Positions 54,750-63,702 of a stretch of 64,000 nucleotides of DNA are shown in pieces. Origin of the DNA: Paenibacillus silvisoli (GTDB lineage Bacteria; Bacillota; Bacilli; Paenibacillales; Paenibacillaceae); assembly GCF_030866765.1 (NCBI RefSeq), contig NZ_CP133017.1, positions 5,994,501 to 6,058,500 of the forward strand, read 5' to 3'. The notes under the pieces are model-generated. The model did no database searches. It worked only from the letters and a program-made list of their open reading frames with translations, and was not told the DNA's origin. Numbering within the stretch: position 1 is the stretch's first letter; the number at the start of each line of letters is the position of its first letter. Both the position numbers and the translations under genes were made by a program.

Positions 54750-55065
54750 CGCGAAAATAAAAAAACTTCACCCCCAAGACTTGTTGTCTTGGGGACGAAG
54801 TTCGTTCGCGGTGCCACCCCAGCTTCATTAATATGTCGCCATATTAATCTCTTCAAGTACGCCGCCTGATGCTTACGTTTCGGTCAGGACGGTTATACTC
54901 TAGCTCTGTAACGGGAGCTCCCGTCCCGCCATCCCCGCGTCAAGGCGGTTCCGGCCGGCTGCTCAGAGGCTTGGTTCGGGAACAGGCTCTTTGCTCCTTC
55001 TCAGCTGCCGGAGCTCTCTGTACAAGAACGGTCGTTCCTTACTCTTCTCTTCATCGCGTTTCGCA
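54750..55065 (-). promoter_or_regulatory. T-box leader of glnS, glutamine type
   Basis: On the minus strand the leader contains the AGAGAGC bulge region and a GAGTATAACC segment. The conserved T-box TGGCACCGCG is at 54807-54816. A terminator follows, in which CCCCAAGAC pairs with GTCTTGGGG and a seven-T run comes shortly after. A likely specifier codon is CAA (Gln) at 54971-54973 in the context GAAC-CAA-GCC. Uncharged tRNA-Gln would open the terminator and raise glnS expression. Confidence 0.9.
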
Positions 55066-55147
55066 ATTACGTATTGATTAGATAATATACAGAATATTTC
55101 AACAGATGTAAACCGTCACGGCGAAAGCTCGGCAAAATAGACCAACC

Positions 55148-56377
55148 TTACAAGCTGCCCGACGCCACCTGGCCGCGGTGCAGCGCGGCGATGCGCGGCG
55201 CTCTGCGCGCGACCGCTTCGGCGGAGCAGCTCGCCTGCACCAGCACGGCGGAAGCATCATCGCCGGCAGCCGGCCAGACGCGCTGCCCGTTGTCGTCCAG
55301 CGGCAGCACGCCGCCGGTAATGAATCGGAGCGCGCGGGACAGCGAGAACTCGTCCGACATGCCGTACACCTCGGCGAGGCGGCCGGCCTTCTCCAGGTTG
55401 TCGCCGTTGCCGAATGGCGACCAATGATCGGTTAGGCTGTCGGTGCCAAGCTCGACGCGGACGCCTTTGCGGTGCAGCATCGGAATCGGCATGACGAGCC
55501 GGCCGATTGGAACGGTAGAAGCGATGGAAATGCCCGCCTCCGCAAACCGTTCCGCCAGCTCCTCCGACTGCGCCGAAGTGCCGCTCGCAAAGCCAAACGC
55601 ATGGCTGACCGTCACGCGGCCCTGCCACCCGGCATCGATCGTCATATCCGCCAGGCGGTGCATCGCGGCATAGCCGCTATCCCCTTGCTCGTGCAGGTGC
55701 ATATCGATGCCCGCTCCGGTCTCGACCGCCAGCTCGACCATCGCATGCAGCGACCGCTCCAAATCGCCGTCGACCGATGTCGGGTCCAGTCCGCCGACAT
55801 GCGTCGCGCCTAGCCCGACGGCTTGTCTCACCAAGCCGACCGAGTCCGAAAGCAGCAATCCATGCTGCGGGAACGCCACAAGCTCATACGAAACCTTGCC
55901 TTCGTATGCCGCGAGCGCCTCCTGCGCGACCTCGAGCCCCTTGAGCCCGCTCGTCGGCTCAATATTTACGTGGCCCCTCATATGCGTGGAGCCATGTCCG
56001 AGCAGCAGCTCGATGATCGCTTTTGCCCGGTCTACGGCGACGGGCAGCTGCTTCGGCAGCAAGATTTTCTCCTCTTCGATCCGGTCGAAAATGCTCCGTG
56101 CCGGCTTCACCGCCTGCCATGGACCGCCGTAATACGTCTTGTCCAGATGGATATGCGCATCCCGGAACGCAGGCAGCATTAATGCTCCCTTCGCATCCAG
56201 CTTCGGGCGCTGGTCATCGGCCGGAATCGGCTCGAAGGAAACCGACTCGATCTTGCCGTCCGCTATGAGCAGATTGGCGATCGCCGTCTCTGTCTGTGCT
56301 ACATGCCCGTTCTCGTGCCGAAAGCCGGTTTCGAGCCGCACATTGTGCAGCCAATAGGTCGTTGTCGTTGTCGTCAT
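55148..56377 (-). CDS. Cytosine deaminase-like amidohydrolase
   Basis: This 409-residue metal hydrolase has the amidohydrolase signatures: H-x-H in DAHIHLDKTYYGGPW near residue 80, metal-binding His in DMHLHEQGD near 235, His in VTVSHAFGF near 264, and Asp in VELGTDSLTDHW near 308. This pattern fits the cytosine deaminase/CodA-like branch, including the LDKTY segment. It probably deaminates a cytosine-like or related ring in the cytoplasm. The ATG at 56377 is preferred because AGGAGG lies eight bases upstream; a longer frame starts before that site. It is a single gene. Confidence 0.87.
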   Translation of the reverse strand: MTTTTTTYWLHNVRLETGFRHENGHVAQTETAIANLLIADGKIESVSFEPIPADDQRPKLDAKGALMLPAFRDAHIHLDKTYYGGPWQAVKPARSIFDRIEEEKILLPKQLPVAVDRAKAIIELLLGHGSTHMRGHVNIEPTSGLKGLEVAQEALAAYEGKVSYELVAFPQHGLLLSDSVGLVRQAVGLGATHVGGLDPTSVDGDLERSLHAMVELAVETGAGIDMHLHEQGDSGYAAMHRLADMTIDAGWQGRVTVSHAFGFASGTSAQSEELAERFAEAGISIASTVPIGRLVMPIPMLHRKGVRVELGTDSLTDHWSPFGNGDNLEKAGRLAEVYGMSDEFSLSRALRFITGGVLPLDDNGQRVWPAAGDDASAVLVQASCSAEAVARRAPRIAALHRGQVASGSL

Positions 56378-56430
56378 CGTTACATCCTCCTGGTTCATTC
56401 AATTCAATTCGATCCGATTCGATTGCGCAA

Positions 56431-56462
56431 GAACCCGACTCTCAAGGAGAGCCGGTTTCTTC
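56431..56462 (-). terminator. Possible terminator after the truncated gene
   Basis: On the minus strand AACCGGCTCTC pairs, with one G-U pair and one bulge, with GAGAGTCGGGTT. The T tract after it is weak. It lies 16 bases past the stop at 56478. Confidence 0.4.
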
Positions 56463-56477
56463 AGTCGCTTGCTCAGC

Positions 56478-57137
56478 TTATTTCGTTTCGAGTGCGATTC
56501 CGTCCGCCGTTGCCCACGTTCCGATCGGCGTCACCTCATAGGTCGCCCCGGCGGCCAGTTTGCCTCCGTTTGCAAGATCGAAAATACCCGTCTCTCCTTT
56601 GCGCGTCTGCACCCGATATTGAGCGGTCAGTACCGAGCCGTCGCTGCGATTCTTAAGCTGGACGGAGCGGTAAGCGAACAGCTCGTCGCCCGGATCGGCG
56701 GACAGCGATACGGTGATCGACGCGCCGTCGATATTCGCGGCGGCAGAAGAAATTCGGAGCGGCGTGATTTGACGGGCGGTAAACTTGTTATTCCGAAGCT
56801 CGAACCAATCCGACGTTACGCTGTACGTGACGCCCGGTTGGAGCGACATGCCTGCGGGGAGTCGGAATTTCGGCTCCTGCTTGCCGTCGGTCGACTGCGT
56901 GAAGCCGACGTAATTCACGGTAATCGGCATGCCTCCCTCTGGCGTCAGCACCGCCTGGCGGCTGGCCAAAGAAGAAATAATTTGCATCGGTTGACCGTTG
57001 TAGCTGTTGTCCGCTCCCAAGACGATGGCGTTCGCTCCGCGGCCTCCCGCATAAGCGGAAATGACATAGCCGTAATCGATGACGCCTTCCTCGCGCAGTG
57101 AGCTGACCTCGAACGTATCGCCGGTCACCTGCTGCAC
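56478..57137 (-). pseudogene. Remnant of a larger surface-type protein, 5' end missing
   Basis: The frame encodes 219 residues from a GTG at 57137. Coding-like sequence of the same frame continues upstream for 19 codons to a TGA, without any start codon or ribosome binding site in between. The coding-like upstream piece (GKQTFSVKSGEETIRLNDV) suggests that the original gene began much earlier and was cut. The product is rich in beta strands and looks like the C-terminal module of a secreted or surface protein (for example LQPGVTYSVTSDWFELRNNKF near residue 100). No function is recognised. It follows the response regulator gene by about 150 bases. It may still be translated from GTG, but this is not supported by a visible site. 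Confidence 0.55.
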
Positions 57138-57290
57138 GTCGTTCAGACGGATCGTTTCTTCCCCGGATTTTACGCTGAACGTTTGCTTGCCTTTATATCA
57201 TATCGGACGGCCCTAAACCTGCTTCTAAGGAAATCTAAACAATTTATAAACAAAGCCGAAACATCGTATGAACGACTGCCCCGCTGCACG

Positions 57291-57992
57291 TTAAACGGTT
57301 AACCGGTAGCCCGCTCCCCAGACGGTCTCGATAAACTGCGGATGCGATGGGTCCTCTTCAATCTTCTCCCGGATCCGCGAAATATGGACGGTCACCGTCG
57401 CGATCTCGCCGCTCGATTCAAGCCCCCAAATCCGTTCGAACAGCTCCTCTTTGCTGAACACCCGGTTTGGATGCTCGGCCAGAAACAGGAGGACCTCGAA
57501 CTCTTTTGTAGTCAGCGAAGCTTCCTTGCCATGCACGAAAACGCGGTAAGCCGCTTTATGGATGTCCAGCTCCCGAATCCGAAGCACCTCCGGTTCGGCC
57601 TTACGGTCCGCTGCCCAGCCTTGCGTATAGCGCTCGTACCTAGCCAGATGCGCCTTCGCTCTCGCCACCAGCTCACTCGGACTGAATGGCTTCGTGACAA
57701 AATCGTCCGCGCCCAGCCCGAAGCCTTTGATTTTATCCACTTCCTCGTTTCTCGCCGACACGATGAGCACCGGAATGTCCAGCCTCTCCCTCACCTGCCT
57801 GCAAATGTCGAAGCCATTGACGCCCGGCAGCTGCAAATCCAGAATGAGCAGATCGAAGCCGCCGCCAAGCGCCAGCTCCAGCCCTTCGGCGCCGTCGTGC
57901 ACGATTTCGGTCTCCATATTGTGCAGCCCGAAGTAATCCTTCTGCAGCTCCGCGATATAGGGATCGTCTTCAATGATCAAAATCCGTTTCAT
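57291..57992 (-). CDS. OmpR-family response regulator
   Basis: This 233-residue regulator has a receiver domain (residues 1-120: RILIIEDDPYIAEL, phospho-Asp in LLILDLQLPGVNG near 50, Lys in DDFVTKPF near 101). A winged-helix DNA-binding domain of OmpR type (about 135-230: ASLTTKEFEVLLFLAEHPNRVFSKEELFERIWG, ending in ETVWGAGYRLTV) completes it. It is paired with the sensor kinase gene just upstream: the kinase stop and this start are eight bases apart, and the kinase stop lies in the ribosome binding site AGGTGA. Targets are unknown. Confidence 0.93.
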   Translation of the reverse strand: MKRILIIEDDPYIAELQKDYFGLHNMETEIVHDGAEGLELALGGGFDLLILDLQLPGVNGFDICRQVRERLDIPVLIVSARNEEVDKIKGFGLGADDFVTKPFSPSELVARAKAHLARYERYTQGWAADRKAEPEVLRIRELDIHKAAYRVFVHGKEASLTTKEFEVLLFLAEHPNRVFSKEELFERIWGLESSGEIATVTVHISRIREKIEEDPSHPQFIETVWGAGYRLTV

Positions 57993-58000
57993 TAGCGCAT

Positions 58001-59479
58001 TCACCTGCCATTCCTTAATAACGGTAGCGTAAAATAAATCCGGGTTCCCTCGCCCGCTTCGCTCCGCGCGGCAATCGCCCCGCCATGGCCCTCGATAATC
58101 TGCTTCACTACGGCCAAGCCCAGTCCGCTTCCGCTGGCTGCCGGCGTGCGGGAGTCGTCCGCCCGGTAGAAGCGGTCGAACACGAACGGCAGCGCCTCGG
58201 CGTTTATGCCCGGTCCGTTGTCCGCGATCATGAACTCCGCCGCCCCTTCCGCTTCATCCACGCGAATGCCGACGGTAATGATTTTGGGCTCGCGCGTCAT
58301 GAATTTGAGGCTGTTGGAGAGCAGATTCCGGACAACGCGCTTCAGCTTCTCCCGATCGGCGCGAATCAAGATCTCCCGTTCCGGCAGCTGCTCCCAATTC
58401 ACTTGCACGCCTTCCCGTTCGAAATCGATCGCATGCTCGATCACGAGCTCGCGCAGCAGCGAAGCCGCCTCGGATTCCACGAACGTAAAAGGCTCCTTCT
58501 TTAGATCCAGCTTGGAATAGTAAAATAACTCCTCCACCATCCGCTCCATATCGGATGCACGGGTATGAATCGCATGCGCGTACTGCTCGAGCTTTTCCGG
58601 CGTCCGCGCTACGCCGTCCCGGATCCCTTCCGCATAGCCTTTGATCGTCGTGATCGGCGTCCGCAGGTCATGCGAAATGTTCGAAAGCAGCTGCTTGCGG
58701 TTTTCCTCGTATTGAAGCTGCAGCTGAATCGACTGTTGCAGCCGGCGCCTCATCTCGTTGAAGCTCAGCGTCAGCTGCCCGATCTCATCCTTGGATGAGG
58801 GCCTCAGCTCGTCCGTCAGGTCGCCGTCCTTGATCCGCTCGGCCGATTTGCGCAGCCCTTCGAGGGGATGGACGATTTTGCGCGTCACGTACCGATAGAG
58901 CACGAGTCCGGTCAACAGCACGATGAACGCGAACAAGCCGATGAGAGCCGGCAGCATTTTGCGGACGATCTCCGCGAACGGACTCCGCTCCCGAATGACG
59001 AAGATGCTCCCCTTTTCTTTCGCGGCGGCGTCGAAATAGAAATCGAACTTGGCATAGGCGAAGAAGCGGCTCCCGACGTTCATCGTATTACGCATCGAGT
59101 AGTTCCCCATCTCGTATTGAGGCAGCGCCTGCGCGAAATCGTTCTCCGGCATATTCGGGGTCGTGTAGAGCAGACGATCCCCTTCGCGGATGAGCAGACC
59201 GGCTTGTACCATTTTGAGCTGGATGTCGTAATCCTTGAGAAGCGCGAGATCCTTCAGCTTGGCAGGGGCGTGCTTGGCCAAATATTTTAAATCGAGAAAA
59301 ATGCTCTCCTCTTCGTCCGACAACGGGTGAAGCGAATAATGAATCGTATAGAAGCTCCGCACGCTCCGGTAATCCCCGGTAACCGCGACAGACAGCAAAT
59401 AGGCCGCTAGCATGAACAGCGTGACCGAGACGATGACGACCGACGTGAACGATACTAAAAGACGAAACCGAATCGACAA
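58001..59479 (-). CDS. Sensor histidine kinase
   Basis: This 492-residue kinase has two membrane helices (about residues 5-35 and 180-210) around a 140-residue extracytoplasmic sensor. A HAMP domain (about 212-265), a dimerisation/phosphoacceptor helix with the His in LLSNISHDLRTPITTIKGY near 275-293, and a HATPase domain follow. The last has NLLSNSLKFM (N-box), IADNGPGI (G1) and GSGLGLAVVKQIIEGHGG (G2). The TTG start at 59479 is preferred because GGGAGGAGG lies eight bases before it; a longer open frame lacks support. The signal sensed is not readable. It forms an operon with the OmpR-type regulator. Confidence 0.92.
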   Translation of the reverse strand: MSIRFRLLVSFTSVVIVSVTLFMLAAYLLSVAVTGDYRSVRSFYTIHYSLHPLSDEEESIFLDLKYLAKHAPAKLKDLALLKDYDIQLKMVQAGLLIREGDRLLYTTPNMPENDFAQALPQYEMGNYSMRNTMNVGSRFFAYAKFDFYFDAAAKEKGSIFVIRERSPFAEIVRKMLPALIGLFAFIVLLTGLVLYRYVTRKIVHPLEGLRKSAERIKDGDLTDELRPSSKDEIGQLTLSFNEMRRRLQQSIQLQLQYEENRKQLLSNISHDLRTPITTIKGYAEGIRDGVARTPEKLEQYAHAIHTRASDMERMVEELFYYSKLDLKKEPFTFVESEAASLLRELVIEHAIDFEREGVQVNWEQLPEREILIRADREKLKRVVRNLLSNSLKFMTREPKIITVGIRVDEAEGAAEFMIADNGPGINAEALPFVFDRFYRADDSRTPAASGSGLGLAVVKQIIEGHGGAIAARSEAGEGTRIYFTLPLLRNGR

Positions 59480-59904
59480 CCGGGCACCCTCCTCCCTTTT
59501 CGGGCGAGACTTTATCATTGGCACTATTCTAGCACAAAGAAAAGCGGCGAGCTTGGACACTGGGTCCTTGGCTGCCGCTTGTCTTGGCGGGGGTTCTATT
59601 AGTCGTGCATCTAACGAATCCAAGTGAGCTTATTTGGATGAAAATAGCGCGTTTCGGCGCGTAACGAACTCCAGAAGCGTTATTTGGTCTGAAAAGCGTG
59701 CTTTCGGCGGAAAATTGGGCAAATAGCGTCGCTGGAGTTCGTTACACGAGAAAAGCAGCCTTTTTCGCGCAAATAAGGTTTATACGGTTCGTTAGCGCTT
59801 TGCGGCGGGGGCGGCGAGGCGGCCGAGACTATTGTGTCGACGTATGCCGCGATCGATACTCACTCTCCAGCATGCTGTATTTTCGTTCCCGCTATTGCTC
59901 AGCG
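59480..59904. other. Intergenic region with a repeat element
   Basis: These 425 bases hold no credible gene. They contain the four-unit repeat element (59611-59795). The stretch before the kinase probably carries its promoter, but no clear hexamer pair was found. Confidence 0.5.
59611..59795. repeat. Four-unit inverted repeat element, GAAC subtype, copy 4
   Basis: This 185-base element has forward units starting at 59611 (CTAACGAATCCAAG) and 59661 (GTAACGAACTCCAG). Inverted units end at 59745 and 59795. Both steps are 50 bases. The two inner units are nearly perfect complements and could form a stem of about 26 bases. Confidence 0.9.
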
Positions 59905-60261
59905 CTACTTTTTATCCACCTGCAGCAGCGTAATATTTTTCACCGCATACGTATCCTTCAGCTTCTCTTCCGTCAGCACGTTCAGCTTCACGAGCCCCGC
60001 GATCTTTGACGTGTCCGGCCGCGAGAGCAGACGCCATACCTCCAGATCGGGAACCGCGTCGAACAGCTTGCCCTCATCGTATTCCTTCCGCTCCTGATGG
60101 ACGATCTTCACCCGATATTTCTCGGTTTCCAGCTCGGATACGCTCTGCTCGGAGCAATGGCTCAATATCTCCCCGCGCAGCTCGGCCATCTCCAGCTCGA
60201 TCTCCTTCTGCTTCTGCTTCAGTTGAAAATACCGTTTAACCTTCTTGTCCACTTCATTCAC
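59905..60261 (-). CDS. Small coiled-coil protein of unknown function
   Basis: This 118-residue protein is not recognised. The N-terminal 30 residues form an amphipathic, charged helix likely to coil (KRYFQLKQKQKEIELEMAEL). A central segment has beta-forming residues (KYRVKIVHQERKEYDEGKL near 48), and a mixed C terminus ends with NITLLQVDKK. There is no signal peptide or membrane segment. GAGGAG lies five bases before the ATG, a strong site, so it is likely a real gene. It is followed by a repeat element, and preceded by the GH95 gene in the same direction after 67 bases. Whether it is cotranscribed with the fucosidase is open. Confidence 0.7.
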   Translation of the reverse strand: MNEVDKKVKRYFQLKQKQKEIELEMAELRGEILSHCSEQSVSELETEKYRVKIVHQERKEYDEGKLFDAVPDLEVWRLLSRPDTSKIAGLVKLNVLTEEKLKDTYAVKNITLLQVDKK

Positions 60262-60328
60262 GCTCCTCTGTTACATACCTATGCAGAGGCGGCGCCGGAT
60301 ATTTTGGTTCAAACGGTGCAAAATCGCA

Positions 60329-62686
60329 TCAGGCGATCGTATAGCTTTCTCCCTTGGAAGCAGCGAATCGGTAGAGGCCCTCAAGCTGCTCGGCCTCAAC
60401 GGCATTGCCTTCGCCGTCCGTAATCGTGAGCGGCCGCTCCGAACGAATCGTGCAAACGCCGCCCGCATGCGCCTTCACGATTGCGCTGTTCAGCTTGCCG
60501 CCCTCCCAGTCGATATCAATCTCCAAGCCGCCGCGTGCGCGCAGCCCTTTCACCGATCCGGCCGGCCAAGCGTCCGGCAGAGACGGAAGCAGCTGCAGGA
60601 AGCCTTGATGCGACTGCAGCAGCAGCTCGGCAATGCCCGCCGTCGCGGCAAAATTGCCGTCGATTTGGAACGGCGGATGGGCGTCGAACAGGTTCGCGTA
60701 CACCCCGCCGTGATGATAATTGTCCGGCGCGTATTCGTCCACCAGCTGGAGCAAATTGTTGACGAAGCTCAGCGCACGATTGCCGTCGCCGAAGCGTGCC
60801 CAGAGGCCGATTTTCCAGCCGAGGCTCCAGCCGGTTCCGCCGTCCCCGCGGCGCTCCAGCGATTGGCGCGCCGCCGCGAACAGCTCCGGCGTTTCCTCCG
60901 CCGTCAGCTGACGACCCGGATACACGCCGAATAAATGCGAGACGTGGCGGTGGAACTGATCCTCGTCCTCGAAGTCCTTGCTCCACTCCTGAAGCTGGCC
61001 GTATTTGCCGATCTGCAGCGGTAGCAGCCGCGCTCTAGCCTCTGCCAGCTCCGCGCTCCACTCGGCATCCACGCCCAGCTCCGCCGCGGCCTCGATGCAG
61101 TTCGTGAACAAATCCCAGATGATCGACAGATCCATCGTGGACGCCACGCCAACGCCCGAATACCCGTCCTTCGTCGCAAACTTATGCTCCGGCGACGTGG
61201 ATGGAGCCGTGATCAACCGGCCTTCTCCATCCTCGATCAGCCAATCCAGGCAGAACAGTGCCGATTCCTTCATAATCGGATAGGCTCTGTCCCTTAAATA
61301 AACGATGTCTCGGCCAAAAGCATAATGCTCCCACAGATGCTGCGCCAGCCACGGGCCGCCCATCTGCCACATCGCCCACACGGCATCGCCCTGGCCAAAA
61401 TCGCCGACCGGCGCGCTATGCCCCCAAATGTCCGTGTTATGATGAGCCGTCCAACCCCGCGCTCCGTATTGGACGCGAGCCGTTTCCTGACCGGTTACGG
61501 ACAGCTTCCCGATGAGGTCCAGCAACGGCTCATGGCATTCCGCCAAAGCGCATGTCTCCGCAGGCCAATAGTTCATTTCCGTATTGATGTTAATCGTATA
61601 ATTGCTGCTCCACGGCGGCCTTGTTTCTTGGTTCCAAATGCCCTGCAGGTTGGTCGCCTGCGTCCCCGGACGGGAGCCGGCAATCATCAAATAGCGTCCG
61701 TAGTCGAACAAAAGCTTCACAAGCCCGGAATCACCCGCGCCGTACTGCGTAATTCTGCGGTCGGTAGGAAGGTCCTCCGCCCCGGAAGCCTCGGCGGCGG
61801 CGCCTAGCTCCAGCTGCACCCGGTCGAAGAACGACCGGTAATCGGCGACATGCCGCGCGCGCAGCTCCTCGTAGGAACGGCTAAGCGCCTGTCGGATCCG
61901 TTCCGATGTCAACGCGGCAGGCTTCACGCCTTTCGCCGCAAAATCAGTCGCCGCATCGAAAATTAAGACCGCCGAATTCGCCCCGGCGATCCGCAAGCCG
62001 TCATCGGCCACCTCTACGGCGCCTCCCTCGACGATCGCTGCCAATCGGCCCCCAAAACGCAACGCTTTGGTGGTCTCCTCGCTGCCATAACGAATAGGGT
62101 GATCAACCGTTTGGTAGCTTGGCGCGACATACTCGGGAGCGACCCCGGTCATCACCAACTCGTCCCCTTCATGCGAAACACGGTGCCGAAGCGGACTGCT
62201 TAGCTTGGCATGGAAGCCAATTCGGCCCTGCTCGCTTGACGTGAGCCTCATCACGATGACTCCGTCGGGATGCGAAGCGAACACTTCCCGTTTGTAGGCT
62301 GCGTTTCCGATGCGGTAGCTTACTGTAGACACCGCTTCGTCGATCCTCAGCTCCCGGCGATAGTCCTGCGCAATATTCCCATGGTCGAACTGAAGCTGCA
62401 AATGACCGAGCGGCAAATACGATTGCGTATAGGCTCCCATCATGCGCTTGCACATAAGATCCGCTTCCACGTAACGCTCTTCCGCAAGCAAACGTCGGAT
62501 TTCCGGCAGCGCCGCCAGCGCCTCCGGATTGTTCCAGCCTTCGCCCGGTCCGGACCACAATGTATCTTCATTCAGCTGAAGCTGCTCGTTTTCGATGCCG
62601 CCGAAAATCATGGCCCCTAATCGGCCGTTGCCGACCGGAAGCGCTTCCGTCCATACGCGGGCGGGTCTTGGATAATGCAGAATCAT
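60329..62686 (-). CDS. GH95 alpha-L-fucosidase (1,2-type)
   Basis: This 785-residue enzyme belongs to glycoside hydrolase family 95, which hydrolyses terminal alpha-1,2-linked fucose with inversion. An N-terminal beta-sandwich (about residues 1-250) is joined to an (alpha/alpha)6 barrel. Visible conserved segments are [19 protein letters not shown] near 12, [12 protein letters not shown] near 370 (paired Asn), [12 protein letters not shown] near 490 (candidate acid Glu), and [19 protein letters not shown] near 670. No signal peptide is seen, so it is likely cytoplasmic, working on imported oligosaccharides. GGGGGAG lies seven bases before the ATG, only three bases after the phosphoesterase stop: one operon. 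Some GH95 members act on galactose, so the substrate is not fixed. Confidence 0.9.
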   Translation of the reverse strand: MILHYPRPARVWTEALPVGNGRLGAMIFGGIENEQLQLNEDTLWSGPGEGWNNPEALAALPEIRRLLAEERYVEADLMCKRMMGAYTQSYLPLGHLQLQFDHGNIAQDYRRELRIDEAVSTVSYRIGNAAYKREVFASHPDGVIVMRLTSSEQGRIGFHAKLSSPLRHRVSHEGDELVMTGVAPEYVAPSYQTVDHPIRYGSEETTKALRFGGRLAAIVEGGAVEVADDGLRIAGANSAVLIFDAATDFAAKGVKPAALTSERIRQALSRSYEELRARHVADYRSFFDRVQLELGAAAEASGAEDLPTDRRITQYGAGDSGLVKLLFDYGRYLMIAGSRPGTQATNLQGIWNQETRPPWSSNYTININTEMNYWPAETCALAECHEPLLDLIGKLSVTGQETARVQYGARGWTAHHNTDIWGHSAPVGDFGQGDAVWAMWQMGGPWLAQHLWEHYAFGRDIVYLRDRAYPIMKESALFCLDWLIEDGEGRLITAPSTSPEHKFATKDGYSGVGVASTMDLSIIWDLFTNCIEAAAELGVDAEWSAELAEARARLLPLQIGKYGQLQEWSKDFEDEDQFHRHVSHLFGVYPGRQLTAEETPELFAAARQSLERRGDGGTGWSLGWKIGLWARFGDGNRALSFVNNLLQLVDEYAPDNYHHGGVYANLFDAHPPFQIDGNFAATAGIAELLLQSHQGFLQLLPSLPDAWPAGSVKGLRARGGLEIDIDWEGGKLNSAIVKAHAGGVCTIRSERPLTITDGEGNAVEAEQLEGLYRFAASKGESYTIA

Positions 62687-62689
62687 CGT

Positions 62690-63673
62690 TTACTCCCCCA
62701 TTTTAGCTAATGCTTGATTAGGCTGATGCTCAGGCAGCTCCGCGATCGTGCCATCCGACTGCCGGATCCACGTCTCGAACCGGCGCTCGCCGGCTTGCAG
62801 CCGGATGATCCGGGCGCCGGTTTGAAAATGATTCCGCAGCTCGCTGCCGACGTAGCTGACATACTTCGTTGCCCGTCCGTAGCATAGCTGGATGCCACGA
62901 AGCGAACCGCTATAATCGTTGGCATGGTCATGGCCGACGAAGGTCCCCATCACATCGCCTCGCTCGCACATGGCCGCGAAAAATCCCGAGTTCAAGCGCG
63001 GACTGCTGCAGCCCTCGAAATGATGCCCCAGGCATACGGTCTTGCGCCAAACCTCCTCGTATTCGGGCAAAGGGATATGGAAAAAAGCCAGCGAAGGCAG
63101 CGGAGCGCCTCCGTTATTCGCCGCGAACGTCTCCGATTCGCGCACATACCAGTCGATCTGGTCCCGACGAATCCAGTCGTAGCCGCCTACGTTGGCCAGC
63201 GGCGAGTAATCCCCGCTATCCAGTAAATATAACGCAGCCGCCGGCTCCCCCTGCCCATCGAGAACGGTCAACACGAAATTGCCTGCGCCGCTTACGCCCG
63301 GAGGATCCGGCTCCGCCACGCAGCAGGCATGCTCGAGCTGCGCTTCGTGCATACGCCTCCTGGAGATATCGCCTTCGGAATCGTGATTGCCGAATACGGC
63401 CGCCCAAGGAATGCCGCTCTCTTCCGCTGCCGCAACGGCTCTTCGGAACGAATCCAGCGGGTCTCTCGCCCTCGCGCTTGCGATCACATCGCCGGTAAAC
63501 ACAATAAGGTCTGGTCGCTCGGTCTCAATGACCGTTTCCATCGTCCGGCGCGTCGCGGCGTCCAATGCCGGCGAATCCGGGTCGGCATCATAGCCATCGA
63601 TAAACTCGGTATCGGTAAACTGCGCGATGACGAACGTGCCGTCCTCCCGAAACCGAAGCTCGCGTTTCTGCAT
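62690..63673 (-). CDS. Metallophosphoesterase of the calcineurin-like type
   Basis: This 327-residue protein has the binuclear metal phosphoesterase motifs: TDTEFIDG near residue 21 (the usual D-x-H reads D-T-E), FTGDVIAS near 60, FGNHDSEG near 94, FFHIPLPEY near 200, and VGHDHANDY near 246. Most ligands are thus present; one early His is changed to Glu. It is a cytoplasmic enzyme acting on a phosphodiester or phosphomonoester of unknown nature. The ATG at 63673 has AAGGAG seven bases upstream; a longer frame starts before it. It sits between the edge gene (29 bases) and the fucosidase (three bases), in the same direction, so probably one operon. Confidence 0.85.
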   Translation of the reverse strand: MQKRELRFREDGTFVIAQFTDTEFIDGYDADPDSPALDAATRRTMETVIETERPDLIVFTGDVIASARARDPLDSFRRAVAAAEESGIPWAAVFGNHDSEGDISRRRMHEAQLEHACCVAEPDPPGVSGAGNFVLTVLDGQGEPAAALYLLDSGDYSPLANVGGYDWIRRDQIDWYVRESETFAANNGGAPLPSLAFFHIPLPEYEEVWRKTVCLGHHFEGCSSPRLNSGFFAAMCERGDVMGTFVGHDHANDYSGSLRGIQLCYGRATKYVSYVGSELRNHFQTGARIIRLQAGERRFETWIRQSDGTIAELPEHQPNQALAKMGE

Positions 63674-63702
63674 AAACGTGCTCCTTTCCTTTCTCCACAA
63701 AG

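Noticed and set aside
59480..59623. N-terminal extension of the histidine kinase
   Set aside because: The extra 48 residues are low-quality, and GGGAGGAGG directly precedes the TTG at 59479, which starts just before the first membrane helix.
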